Shown here: one piece after another, positions 31,019 through 38,890 of the stretch
Layout of the letters: each line of letters begins with the position of its first letter
Position numbering within the stretch: position 1 is the first letter of the stretch
Assembly: GCA_905201055.1 (NCBI GenBank)
Contig: CAJKMT010000010.1
Coordinates: forward strand, 1-41,497
Reading direction: 5' to 3'
Length of the DNA: 41,497 nucleotides
Source of the DNA: an uncultured Sutterella sp.
GTDB taxonomy: Bacteria; Pseudomonadota; Gammaproteobacteria; Burkholderiales; Burkholderiaceae_F
The notes under the pieces: generated by a model
The model's database searches: none
Seen by the model: the letters and a program-made list of their open reading frames with translations, nothing else
Told to the model about the DNA's origin: nothing
Position numbers and translations under genes: made by a program

Positions 31019-32926
31019 TTATTTTTCCTTGGCATCCACATCAACCACATCGTCATCGGCCTTTTTGGCTTCTTGCTGCGGTTGAGCTTGCTGAGCCTGC
31101 TGAGCTTGAGCGTTTAACTTTTCACCGATCTTTTGAGCGGCGGTCATCAAGCGTTCCACTGCGGCGTCAATGGCGGCCTTGTCTTCACCGCGGATGGCTT
31201 CTTCAACCTTCTTGATACCGTCTTCGCAAGCCATGCGGTCGGAGGCTTCAACCTTGTCACCCAAGTCCTTCAAGGTCTTTTGAACCTGGTGAATCGAGGC
31301 ATCGGCCACGTTGCGGGATTGAGCCAATTCAAAGCGCTTGTGGTCTTCAGCCTTATTGGCTTCAGCGTCGTTGACCATGCGTTGAATTTCTTCTTCGCTC
31401 AAGCCCGAGCTTGCCTTAATGGTGATCGTGTTTTCCTTACCCGTGGCCTTATCCTTGGCGGAAACGTGCAGGATGCCGTTGGCGTCAATATCAAAGGTCA
31501 CTTCAATCTGAGGCAGACCGCGCGGAGCCGGTGCGATGCCTTCGAGGTTGAATTCGCCCAAAAGCTTGTTGCTGGCAGCCATTTCGCGTTCGCCTTGATA
31601 CACCTTAATGGTCACGGCAGGCTGATTGTCTTCAGCGGTCGAGAACACTTGGGTGTGCTTGGTCGGGATCGTGGTGTTGCGCTTGATCATGGAGGTCATC
31701 ACGCCGCCCAAGGTTTCAATACCGAGAGTCAACGGAGTGACGTCCAACAAAAGCACGTCATGACGTTCGCCGGTCAACACAGAGCCTTGAATAGCGGCAC
31801 CGATAGCCACGGCTTCATCCGGGTTCACGTCCTTACGCGGTTCCTGACCGAAGAATTCACGAACCGTTTCCTGAACCTTCGGCATACGGGATTGACCGCC
31901 CACCAAAATCACGTCCGTGATGTCGCTCTTGGAGCAGCCGGCATCAGCCAAAGCCTTGCGGCAAGGTTCAATCGTGCGGGCAATCAAATCTTCCACCATG
32001 CTTTCAAAGCGGGCACGCGTCAAGTTGACATTCAAGTGCTTCGGACCCGTTGCATCGGCCGTGATGTACGGCAGGTTCACTTCCGTTTCCTGGCGGCTGG
32101 ACAATTCGATCTTGGCCTTTTCAGCAGCATCCTTCAAGCGCTGCAAAGCGATGATGTCCTTGCTCAAATCCACACCCGTGTCTTTCTTGAATTCGGTGAT
32201 CAAATAATCAACGATGCGTTGGTCAAAGTCTTCACCGCCCAAGAACGTATCACCGTTGGTGGACAACACTTCAAACTGCTTGTCGCCGTCAACGTCAGCC
32301 AAGTCAATGATGGAGATATCGAATGTACCGCCGCCCAAGTCGTACACGGCGATCTTCTTGTCACCCTTGCCGGCCTTGTCAAGACCAAAGGCCAAAGCGG
32401 CAGCGGTCGGTTCGTTGATGATGCGCTTGACTTCAAGACCGGCGATACGGCCGGCGTCCTTCGTAGCCTGACGTTGGCTGTCGTTAAAGTAAGCCGGCAC
32501 CGTAATCACGGCTTCGCTCACCGTTTCACCGAGGTAGTCTTCAGCCGTTTGCTTCATCTTGCGAAGCACTTCAGCGGAAACCTGCTGCGGAGCCAACTTC
32601 TTGCCATCCAACACGCTCACCCAAGCGTCACCGTTTTCGGCACGGGAAATGGAGAACGGCATCAAAGCGATGTCGCGCTGCACTTCAGCGTCATCAAAAC
32701 GACGGCCGATCAAACGCTTGACAGCAAAAAGCGTATTCTTCGGATTGGTCACAGCCTGGCGCTTGGCAGTAGCACCAACCAACACTTCACCGTTTTCCAT
32801 ATAGGCAACGATGGACGGCGTCGTGCGGGCACCTTCGCTGTTTTCAATCACGTGGATCTTGTCACCTTCCATGACAGCTACGGCGGAGTTCGTCGTACCT
32901 AAGTCAATACCGATAATCTTTGCCAT
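31019..32926 (-). CDS. dnaK: Chaperone protein DnaK (Hsp70)
   Basis: ATP-dependent chaperone of 635 residues. Signatures are IIGIDLGTTNSAVAVMEG (phosphate 1), IAVYDLGGGTFDISI (phosphate 2), VILVGGQSRMPKVQ, the linker region LLLDVTPLTLGIET near residue 390, and a helical lid ending in a Q/A-rich tail with DDDVVDVDAKEK. AAGGA lies eight bases before the ATG. A strong heat-shock promoter lies about 83 bases upstream, so it can be transcribed independently of grpE. A 589-codon open frame on the opposite strand is a codon-bias shadow. Confidence 0.99.
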   Translation of the reverse strand: MAKIIGIDLGTTNSAVAVMEGDKIHVIENSEGARTTPSIVAYMENGEVLVGATAKRQAVTNPKNTLFAVKRLIGRRFDDAEVQRDIALMPFSISRAENGDAWVSVLDGKKLAPQQVSAEVLRKMKQTAEDYLGETVSEAVITVPAYFNDSQRQATKDAGRIAGLEVKRIINEPTAAALAFGLDKAGKGDKKIAVYDLGGGTFDISIIDLADVDGDKQFEVLSTNGDTFLGGEDFDQRIVDYLITEFKKDTGVDLSKDIIALQRLKDAAEKAKIELSSRQETEVNLPYITADATGPKHLNVNLTRARFESMVEDLIARTIEPCRKALADAGCSKSDITDVILVGGQSRMPKVQETVREFFGQEPRKDVNPDEAVAIGAAIQGSVLTGERHDVLLLDVTPLTLGIETLGGVMTSMIKRNTTIPTKHTQVFSTAEDNQPAVTIKVYQGEREMAASNKLLGEFNLEGIAPAPRGLPQIEVTFDIDANGILHVSAKDKATGKENTITIKASSGLSEEEIQRMVNDAEANKAEDHKRFELAQSRNVADASIHQVQKTLKDLGDKVEASDRMACEDGIKKVEEAIRGEDKAAIDAAVERLMTAAQKIGEKLNAQAQQAQQAQPQQEAKKADDDVVDVDAKEK

Positions 32927-33008
32927 TTTTAAATTCCTTCGTTTTAAAACTCTTAATTCTTTACTTCGGCGGGAACTGTTCTTTGTGTTTCCCGACGCTC
33001 TACCCCCA

Positions 33009-33036
33009 ATATGGGGATAAGGTTGAAACTTTCAAG
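33009..33036 (-). promoter_or_regulatory. dnaK: RpoH (sigma-32) promoter of dnaK
   Basis: On the minus strand CTTGAAA (33,036-33,030), a 13-base spacer, then CCCCATAT (33,016-33,009). This matches the known sigma-32 consensus CTTGAAA-N11-16-CCCCATnT essentially perfectly. The -10 box is the left arm of the inverted repeat CCCCATATTGGGG. Confidence 0.93.
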
Positions 33037-33090
33037 GGGAGCATTTACAAATAATTGCACCTGGAGAAAGTTTCTTTTATTTTCAATGAA

Positions 33091-33720
33091 TTATTGAACC
33101 ACGCTGACCATGGCGGCGCGAAGCACACGATCACTGATCAGCCAACCGCGCTGAAATACCTGAGCCACCTGACCGCTCACTTGTCCTTCCTGAGCTGGCA
33201 CCATAGCGATGGCTTGGTGACGCGTCGGGTCAAACTTTTCACCCACCGGATTGATTTCAGTCATGCCGCTCATCTGCATCGCCTGGACAAACTGACGATA
33301 AGTTGCTTCCACACCCTGCATCATGGGGTCATCGGGCGTCTGAGAAAGTTCCAGTGCCTTTTCCAGGCTGTCGAGCACCGGCAAAAGATTCTTGGCGAAT
33401 TTTTCCACGCCGAATTTATGAGCTTTTTCAACAGACTCTTCGGCACGGCGGCGAGCGTTTTCCGCTTCAGCCAATGCGCGCATGTAGAGATCCTGCAATT
33501 TAGCGTTTTCTTCCTTGGCAGCGGCCAGAAGTTCTTCCACAGAGGGTTCCTGAGGAGCTTGCTCTGTCTGAGCGGGCTCAGATTGAGTTTCACATTTTTG
33601 ATCGCAGGCAGTGTTTTGGTTGCAGCACTCTTTTTGCTCTTGGCTGCATTGAGGATTTTGGCAGCCGCGCTGCTCGTTATCCTGCTTGACTTCAGTACTC
33701 TTGGTCGTATCTTCTTGCAT
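33091..33720 (-). CDS. grpE: Nucleotide exchange factor GrpE with a cysteine-rich N-terminal extension
   Basis: Releases ADP from DnaK. The 209-residue protein has the standard core from about residue 58: a long coiled coil (ELLAAAKEENAKLQDLYMRALAEAENARRRAEE), FAKNLLPVLDSLEKALE, and the beta-domain with GEKFDPTRHQAIAMVP and VFQRGWLISDRVLRAAMVSV. The first 50 residues are odd: six cysteines at positions 20, 25, 32, 33, 39 and 43 among Q, N, K and E. GrpE N-termini are usually disordered, acidic and cysteine-free. GGAG precedes the ATG by eight bases. It has its own heat-shock promoter. Confidence 0.95.
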   Translation of the reverse strand: MQEDTTKSTEVKQDNEQRGCQNPQCSQEQKECCNQNTACDQKCETQSEPAQTEQAPQEPSVEELLAAAKEENAKLQDLYMRALAEAENARRRAEESVEKAHKFGVEKFAKNLLPVLDSLEKALELSQTPDDPMMQGVEATYRQFVQAMQMSGMTEINPVGEKFDPTRHQAIAMVPAQEGQVSGQVAQVFQRGWLISDRVLRAAMVSVVQ

Positions 33721-33761
33721 GAATCATTCTCCGCTACGGGTAATATCTAAAGATATTTCCC

Positions 33762-33789
33762 ATATGGGGATGATTCAGGAAAATTCAAG
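33762..33789 (-). promoter_or_regulatory. grpE: RpoH (sigma-32) promoter of grpE
   Basis: On the minus strand CTTGAA (33,789-33,784), a 14-base spacer, then CCCCATAT (33,769-33,762), close to the sigma-32 consensus. The -10 box overlaps the perfect palindrome CCCATATGGG. It lies about 41 bases before the grpE start, within the hemH-grpE gap. Confidence 0.9.
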
Positions 33790-33820
33790 CTGAACTTTAA
33801 GAAAAATCCGATTGGCAAAA

Positions 33821-34777
33821 TCAGGCAGCTGCCTTTTCGATAAGCCGTGCGTAGAAATCAACAGCCTGACTGTCGTCGTTGAGGCAGCTGATCAGTCCGA
33901 AGTGCTCGCCGCTTTCGCTCATAAAATGATTTTTCAATTCGATGCCGATTTCTTCCAATGTTTCCAAACAATCAACACTGAAAGACAAACAAACCACATC
34001 AATTGAAGTCACACCTTTTGCCAAAAGTTCACTGACGTGCCCAGTCAGATAGGGCTGAAGCCAATGGTCGTTGCCGAATCTTGATTGGTAAGCAATCGAA
34101 TAGTCCGAGTCGGCAAGTCCCAGCTTCGCGGCAATTGATTCGGCAGTCTGAAGGCATTGTGCCTGGTAAGGGCTGCCCTTTTTTATGCTTTTAACAGGAA
34201 TACCGTGAAAGCTCATCACAAGATGAGCACCGGGAGTGCGCTCAGCCGCGATTTTTTGAGCTAAAAGGTTACTGAACTCTTCTTCTGCGTAATAAGGTCT
34301 GATCCAGTCCCAGGAAAAATCCTCGGGATGCTCTTTTTCGATTTCTCTGACAGCGTCAAGGCAGGATTCTGTCGTCTGCGTCGCGTATTGCGCAAACATC
34401 GGAAAGAAAATAAACCGCTTTACCCCTTCACTCATCAGGCGCTCGACAGTCGTTTTAACACTGGGCGCTCCGACCTTCATTCCCATCGCCACGATGATGT
34501 TTTCGGGCAATTTTTCATTGAGTGCATCAACCAGCCTTTGCGTGTAGACCATCAGGGGCGAACCGTCCGGCATCCATACTTTTTTGTAACGCTCGGCGCT
34601 CTGAGCAGGTCTGGTGCGAAGGATGATGCCGCGCAGAATCGGCTGCCAAACCAAAGCCGGCAGCTCAATAATCCGAGGATCAGATAAAAAGTCTTTCAGA
34701 TAGGTACGCAGCGCGGCTTCAGTAGGTGCGGCCGGTGAACCGGTATTGATCAGAATGACAGCGGTTTTATTTTGCAT
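33821..34777 (-). CDS. hemH: Ferrochelatase
   Basis: Inserts Fe2+ into protoporphyrin IX, the last step of haem synthesis. The 318-residue protein has the N-terminal VILINTGSPAAPTEAALRTYLKDFLSDPRII, a mid segment KRFIFFPMFAQYATQTTESCLDAV, the catalytic-histidine motif LVMSFHGIPVKSIKKGSPY near residue 190, and YQSRFGNDHWLQPYL with the second conserved acidic/aromatic region. It lies upstream of grpE on the same strand, but grpE has its own promoter in the 100-base gap. No clear ribosome site is seen at ATG 34,777. hemCD are more than 30 kb away in the window. Confidence 0.95.
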   Translation of the reverse strand: MQNKTAVILINTGSPAAPTEAALRTYLKDFLSDPRIIELPALVWQPILRGIILRTRPAQSAERYKKVWMPDGSPLMVYTQRLVDALNEKLPENIIVAMGMKVGAPSVKTTVERLMSEGVKRFIFFPMFAQYATQTTESCLDAVREIEKEHPEDFSWDWIRPYYAEEEFSNLLAQKIAAERTPGAHLVMSFHGIPVKSIKKGSPYQAQCLQTAESIAAKLGLADSDYSIAYQSRFGNDHWLQPYLTGHVSELLAKGVTSIDVVCLSFSVDCLETLEEIGIELKNHFMSESGEHFGLISCLNDDSQAVDFYARLIEKAAA

Positions 34778-34881
34778 CAGAAAAAAAGCTCAAAAAAAGT
34801 TTTCCGAAGGTTAGCACAGTTAGCGCAGAGAAATTGCGCTAGACTCAAGCGATTTCGTACATATTTGCAGAAAGGAATTCA

Positions 34882-35589
34882 ATGTCAAACGGGGCAATCG
34901 TCAGTTTTTCGGGCGGACAAGACTCAACCACCTGTCTTTTTTGGGCGTTAAAGCATTACGATCATGTCGAAACCGTGGGTTTCAACTATGGTCAGAAAAA
35001 TGCGGTAGAACTCAATTGCCGCCAAGCCGTCTTAGAAAAAATTCAAACACAATTTCCTGACCTTTCTCATAAACTCGGCGGCGACTTGGTGATTGATGCG
35101 ACAACTTTCGGCCAGGTGTCAACGAGTGCACTCACCGGTTCGGGCAAGCCGATTCAAGCTCACGGAAGAGACGGTCTTCCCACTTCCTTTGTGCCGGCCA
35201 GAAACTTGATGTTTATGACTTATGTGGGGGCCCGCGCCTATTTAAGAGAAATTCACACGATTATCACCGGTGTGGGTCAGGCGGACTTTTCAGGCTACCC
35301 GGATTGCCGCCGTGACACAATGGATGCCATGCAAAAGGCTCTCACGCTCGGCATGAACTGGGAAATTGAGATCGTCACCCCGCTTATGTTCAGAACCAAA
35401 GCGCAGACGTGGGAGCTTGCCTGTGAATTAGGCGGTGAAAAGCTCGTTGATTTTATCGTCAGAGAAACACATACCTGCTACGAAGGCGATCATGAGCATC
35501 TTCATCCCTGGGGATACGGGTGCGGGAAGTGTCCTGCCTGTGTTTTGCGCAAAAAAGGCTACGAAGAATTCTTAGCCTCAAAGGAATAA
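34882..35589 (+). CDS. queC: 7-cyano-7-deazaguanine (preQ0) synthase QueC
   Basis: ATP-dependent conversion of carboxydeazaguanine and ammonia to preQ0, a queuosine precursor. The 235-residue protein has the PP-loop IVSFSGGQDSTTCLFWAL near residue 6, VGFNYGQKNAVEL, FVPARNLMFMTYVGARAYL, GVGQADFSGYPDCRRDTMDAMQKAL, and a zinc site with four cysteines in the tail (THTCYEG and YGCGKCPACVLRKKGYEEF). AAAGGAA precedes the ATG. A queuosine-precursor transporter gene converges on it. Confidence 0.97.
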   Translation: MSNGAIVSFSGGQDSTTCLFWALKHYDHVETVGFNYGQKNAVELNCRQAVLEKIQTQFPDLSHKLGGDLVIDATTFGQVSTSALTGSGKPIQAHGRDGLPTSFVPARNLMFMTYVGARAYLREIHTIITGVGQADFSGYPDCRRDTMDAMQKALTLGMNWEIEIVTPLMFRTKAQTWELACELGGEKLVDFIVRETHTCYEGDHEHLHPWGYGCGKCPACVLRKKGYEEFLASKE

Positions 35590-35601
35590 TCCTCATGTGA
35601 T

Positions 35602-35629
35602 TTGGCCCGGGAGACCGGGCCAAGTTTTT
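35602..35629 (+). terminator. queC: Terminator after queC
   Basis: Perfect 9-pair GC-rich stem TTGGCCCGG / CCGGGCCAA with a GAGA loop, followed by GTTTTT, 13 bases after the queC stop. Confidence 0.92.
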
Positions 35630-35858
35630 AAAATTTGGGATGAGCGACCAGACGCGGTCTCAGGTAACCGATCACCATTCCGGCCAAAATCGACATCCAG
35701 AATTTCCCGAGTACCTGACCAGTAATAAATTCAAGACTGCCGAAGGCAAGGGTTAAGAAAATCGCACTGTCAATCACAGAACCCGCCAGTCCCGCCATCA
35801 CGACGGAGATAGCCGGAAAGCGCTTTCTCATCGGCGTGTAGACAGCAAAATCGGCAAG
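35628..35858 (-). CDS. Queuosine precursor transporter (VUT/YhhQ family), C-terminal fragment
   Basis: About 77 residues of the C-terminal end of a membrane protein, reading LADFAVYTPMRKRFPAISV, then GLAGSVIDSAIFLTLAFGS and a final membrane helix. The ADFAVY..L/M-RKR and G-x-x-IDS-x-IF patterns are those of the VUT family (YhhQ), which imports preQ0/preQ1 or related bases. An internal Met at 35,831 is not the true start, because homologous-looking sequence continues upstream of it. The frame is then cut at about 35,858 by the second contig joint and meets a stop just beyond. It converges on queC, a neighbour in the same pathway. Confidence 0.75.
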   Translation of the reverse strand, partial: LADFAVYTPMRKRFPAISVVMAGLAGSVIDSAIFLTLAFGSLEFITGQVLGKFWMSILAGMVIGYLRPRLVAHPKF

Positions 35859-35862
35859 TTAT
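35853..35862. other. Chimeric joint 2 (betaproteobacterial to Bacteroides-like DNA)
   Basis: To the left a minus-strand VUT transporter is in frame and loses sense here. To the right a plus-strand acyl-CoA synthetase is already in mid-gene with no start region. Terminator style, absence of ribosome sites and codon use all change to Bacteroides type. Both genes are truncated at the same place, as expected for misassembly. Confidence 0.8.
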
Positions 35863-36638
35863 TGCTGAAAGTGCCTATTGTGAACGATAAAATCAAATCG
35901 CTGGCACGACAGGCTGCCATGGAAATCTTCGGTGGAAACTTTGACGAGATTATTATCGGAGGTGCTCCTTTCAATGCGGAAGTAGAGGCTTTCCTTAAAA
36001 AGATAGGGTTCCCCTACACCATCGCTTACGGTATGACGGAATGTGGTCCGATTATTTGTTCCAGCCGTTGGGAAACACTGAAACTTGCTTCCTGCGGAAA
36101 GGCAACCAGCCGAATGGAAGTCCGCATCGACTCACCGGACCCGAAAACGCATGCCGGAGAAATCGTATGCAGAGGAATGAATATGATGCTGGGGTATTAT
36201 AAAAATCCGGAAGCTACGGCACAAATTATTGATGCTAACGGTTGGCTGCATACCGGTGACCTCGGTACGTTGGATGAAGAGGGTTATGTGACAGTCCGCG
36301 GACGTAGTAAGAACCTGCTTCTCACCTCTAGCGGACAGAATATCTATCCCGAAGAAATTGAAAGCAAGCTGAACAACATGCCGTATGTTGCCGAATCACT
36401 GATCGTCCTGCAACATGATAAGTTGGTAGCCTTGATCTACCCGGATTTCGACGATGCTTTCGCTCATGGATTGCAGCAGACGGATATTCAGAAAGTAATG
36501 GAGCAAAACCGTATTGAATTGAATCAACAGCTTCCTAACTATTCCCAAATAAGCAAGATTAAAATCCATTTTGAAGAATTTGAAAAGACTGCGAAAAAGT
36601 CAATCAAACGCTTTATGTATCAGGAAGCAAAAGGGTAA
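35859..36638 (+). CDS. Long-chain fatty acid-CoA ligase / AMP-binding enzyme, C-terminal fragment
   Basis: The last about 259 residues of an adenylate-forming enzyme that activates carboxylic acids to acyl-CoA through an acyl-AMP. Motifs seen in order are EIIIGGAPFN, the ATP/AMP motif AYGMTECGP, GWLHTGDLGTLDEEGYVTVRGRSKNLLL (hinge aspartate and arginine), SGQNIYPEEIE, and a C-terminal lysine region KTAKKSIKRFMY. Full-length relatives have about 550-600 residues; the N-terminal half including the P-loop is missing because of the joint. Codons and the following terminator are Bacteroides-like. Confidence 0.85.
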   Translation, partial: LLLKVPIVNDKIKSLARQAAMEIFGGNFDEIIIGGAPFNAEVEAFLKKIGFPYTIAYGMTECGPIICSSRWETLKLASCGKATSRMEVRIDSPDPKTHAGEIVCRGMNMMLGYYKNPEATAQIIDANGWLHTGDLGTLDEEGYVTVRGRSKNLLLTSSGQNIYPEEIESKLNNMPYVAESLIVLQHDKLVALIYPDFDDAFAHGLQQTDIQKVMEQNRIELNQQLPNYSQISKIKIHFEEFEKTAKKSIKRFMYQEAKG

Positions 36639-36705
36639 TCAAGAACCTTTGACTAATTAAGAGTACATACTTATAACAAATAATAAGATAAGTATTCTCG
36701 CAAAT

Positions 36706-36746
36706 AAAAACGGTGGACAGCCTCAACACTGTCCACCGTTTTTTTC
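36706..36746. terminator. Bidirectional terminator between the acyl-CoA ligase and GH97 genes
   Basis: Arms AACGGTGGACAG and CTGTCCACCGTT, 12 perfect pairs, with an A-run before and a T-run after and an eight-base loop. It serves the plus-strand ligase and the minus-strand GH97 gene. Confidence 0.93.
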
Positions 36747-36765
36747 TAACCTCTAACAAACTTTA

Positions 36766-38775
36766 TTAAAGTGCGATAAATGAAATAGCCTGTCCGCCTC
36801 CGGCAGCCATTCGTATATTCAACGTATTTTCAGAAGTAACCGTTTGTTCCGTTATCCGGTAATCCGTAGGATTTGATTTCCAATCCGCATTCTCTCCATC
36901 CGCATAGATGACAGCTTTATACTGTTTGCCCGGTTCCAGGAAATCCAGTTTTATTTCCAGAGTACGGGGTTTCTCGTTCGTTGCCGCTCCCAAGAAATAG
37001 TTACCTTTTGCTTTACGCACGATGGCTACAAATTCACCCGGTTCTCCTGCCAATGCTTTCGATTCGTCGCAATCCGGATCGAAATCGCGGAAGAACTGGA
37101 AAGCCGGATGTCCCTCATAATGTTCAATCATATCGGAAGCCATTTGCAAAGGGGAATACAAAATCACCCAGTTAGCAAGCTGTTTCGCCAATGTCGTGTT
37201 CACACGGCTGTTTCCTTTATCCTGATCGTTCCATTTCCGGCGACGGGGAGAATCCTTTGTCTGTAAAAACAAAATATCAAAAGTTCCAGGAGTGTAATCC
37301 ATCGGACCGGATAACAGGCGGGTAAACGGCAACATCACATGATGGGAAGGAGGATTACCTTCGCTCCATGCATTCCATTCCATACCTCTTGCACCTTCAC
37401 GAGTCATCATGTTAGGCCATGTACGGCGAATACCGGTATCTTTAATCGGCTCGTGTGCATCCACTGTCATTTTGTGACGGGCAGCTGCCTCCACCACTTT
37501 CTGATAATGATTAACCCCATACTGTCCATGGTGCGAAAGTCCATTCGGGAAAGCACCCGCATAACCGGTTTTCAGGATATGAATACCATGTTCTGTGTAC
37601 CATTGCATGGCATGATCCATCTGACGTTCATAGTTGGGGATATTGCCTCCAGTCTCATGATGTCCGATGATTTCAACACCTTTCTCTTTGGCATAATGCA
37701 CAATCTCGTCAATGTCAAAATCAGCATACGGTTTCGTAAAGTCAAAATTCTGCATACCACCCCAGCTTTCCCATCCTTCGTTCCATCCCTCAAACAAAAC
37801 ACCCTCTATATCATTGGCGGCAGCGAAATCAATATACTTCTTGGCATTGGCGGTAGTGGCTCCATGACGTTCGTCCATCTTCCAAGTCTCCACACCCAAA
37901 TGCATTCCCCACCACACTCCGACATATTTCAAGGGACGAATCCAATCGGTAGTTTCCAGTACACAAGGTTCGTTCAGATTCAAAATCAAGGAAGAATTAA
38001 TCAGCCCGACAGCTTCCGGAGCAATCTGGATGGTACGCCAGGAAGTAGTAAAATGATTGCCTTTACGCACTTTGATACCATCCGGCCAAGGAGTTAGCTC
38101 AGCTTTCAATGTATATCTTCCGGTCTGCTTCAAAGTCATTTCGGAGAAATCATACAAAGCCGCTTCATGAATACTGCCATAAATACCGTCCGCCGTTTTG
38201 AATGTGAAAGGAGTATTGGCAGTTTCCACTTCGGAAATAGGCTGTTGCTTATATAGTAATTCATAAGTCTCCGCACTGGCGGGAATTGACCATGAAGTTC
38301 CGTCCTGACGAAAACGAAAAGTTGTCAGTTCATCGGTTATCATCAACGAATCCACTGCGGGAACACTGTACTCATAACGGAACCCTACTCCATCATCAAA
38401 CACACGGAAACGAAGTGTCAACTCCACCTGATCTTTATTGGTCAGGCTCACCGCCATCTCATTATAATGATCCCTGTTCTTTTTATTCTCTCCCCAAGCC
38501 TGTGTCCAAATCTCGTCCTTATGATCGAAAGTCGTACTCTTTATCTGAAAGCCTTCTCCTAAAGCAACTCCATTCCCTTCTGTAAACCCCATTGCAGAGT
38601 TCTCAATCAATAGTGAATCGCCTACTGAGACATTATAAAACGGAGTACCGTTCTCATCCAGCGTGAAAGACATCTTAATATGGCCGTCCGGTGATTTGAC
38701 TTCTGTTTTCGGACTGCTACACGCATAACATCCCAGCATACACAGAAAAGCTCCGATTGCATAATTTATTTTCAT
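36766..38775 (-). CDS. Glycoside hydrolase family 97, predicted inverting alpha-glucosidase (SusB-like) lipoprotein
   Basis: A 669-residue enzyme that should cleave alpha-glucosides. The N-terminus has a lipoprotein-like signal (FLCMLGCYACSS; Cys 16 or 19), suggesting outer-membrane or periplasmic attachment. An N-terminal beta-sandwich, a TIM barrel (from about 280, KYVGVWWGMHLG) and a C-terminal beta domain fit GH97. Three glutamates of the inverting subgroup are visible: E374 in GHHETGG, E442 in DAHEP and E466 in ARGMEW. Their spacing (68 and 24) nearly equals that of E439, E508 and E532 in SusB as I recall. The retaining subgroup uses an aspartate nucleophile and lacks this set. The bidirectional terminator lies after it; two nagA genes lie upstream on the same strand. 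Confidence 0.9.
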   Translation of the reverse strand: MKINYAIGAFLCMLGCYACSSPKTEVKSPDGHIKMSFTLDENGTPFYNVSVGDSLLIENSAMGFTEGNGVALGEGFQIKSTTFDHKDEIWTQAWGENKKNRDHYNEMAVSLTNKDQVELTLRFRVFDDGVGFRYEYSVPAVDSLMITDELTTFRFRQDGTSWSIPASAETYELLYKQQPISEVETANTPFTFKTADGIYGSIHEAALYDFSEMTLKQTGRYTLKAELTPWPDGIKVRKGNHFTTSWRTIQIAPEAVGLINSSLILNLNEPCVLETTDWIRPLKYVGVWWGMHLGVETWKMDERHGATTANAKKYIDFAAANDIEGVLFEGWNEGWESWGGMQNFDFTKPYADFDIDEIVHYAKEKGVEIIGHHETGGNIPNYERQMDHAMQWYTEHGIHILKTGYAGAFPNGLSHHGQYGVNHYQKVVEAAARHKMTVDAHEPIKDTGIRRTWPNMMTREGARGMEWNAWSEGNPPSHHVMLPFTRLLSGPMDYTPGTFDILFLQTKDSPRRRKWNDQDKGNSRVNTTLAKQLANWVILYSPLQMASDMIEHYEGHPAFQFFRDFDPDCDESKALAGEPGEFVAIVRKAKGNYFLGAATNEKPRTLEIKLDFLEPGKQYKAVIYADGENADWKSNPTDYRITEQTVTSENTLNIRMAAGGGQAISFIAL

Positions 38776-38890
38776 AGCACTATATCTGTTATTTATATAC
38801 AGTACAATTCAGAAGAGAAAAACACTTATATAATCAAGGTGAATTTCTTTCTAATAAGGAGAATCTCTTTCTTCGGTATGATTTCTATTC

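Noticed and set aside
31133..32902. A 589-codon open frame on the plus strand opposite dnaK
   Set aside because: It is the well-known antisense shadow caused by dnaK codon bias. It has no ribosome site or recognisable domain, and dnaK itself is certain.
32927..33820. CIRCE/HrcA operator at dnaK or grpE
   Set aside because: No TTAGCACTC-N9-GAGTGCTAA-like repeat is present; the control elements seen are sigma-32 promoters.
35862..36638. Full-length acyl-CoA ligase starting at TTG 35,862
   Set aside because: The protein lacks the N-terminal half and P-loop of the family, and there is no start signal. The TTG is just the first possible start after the joint.
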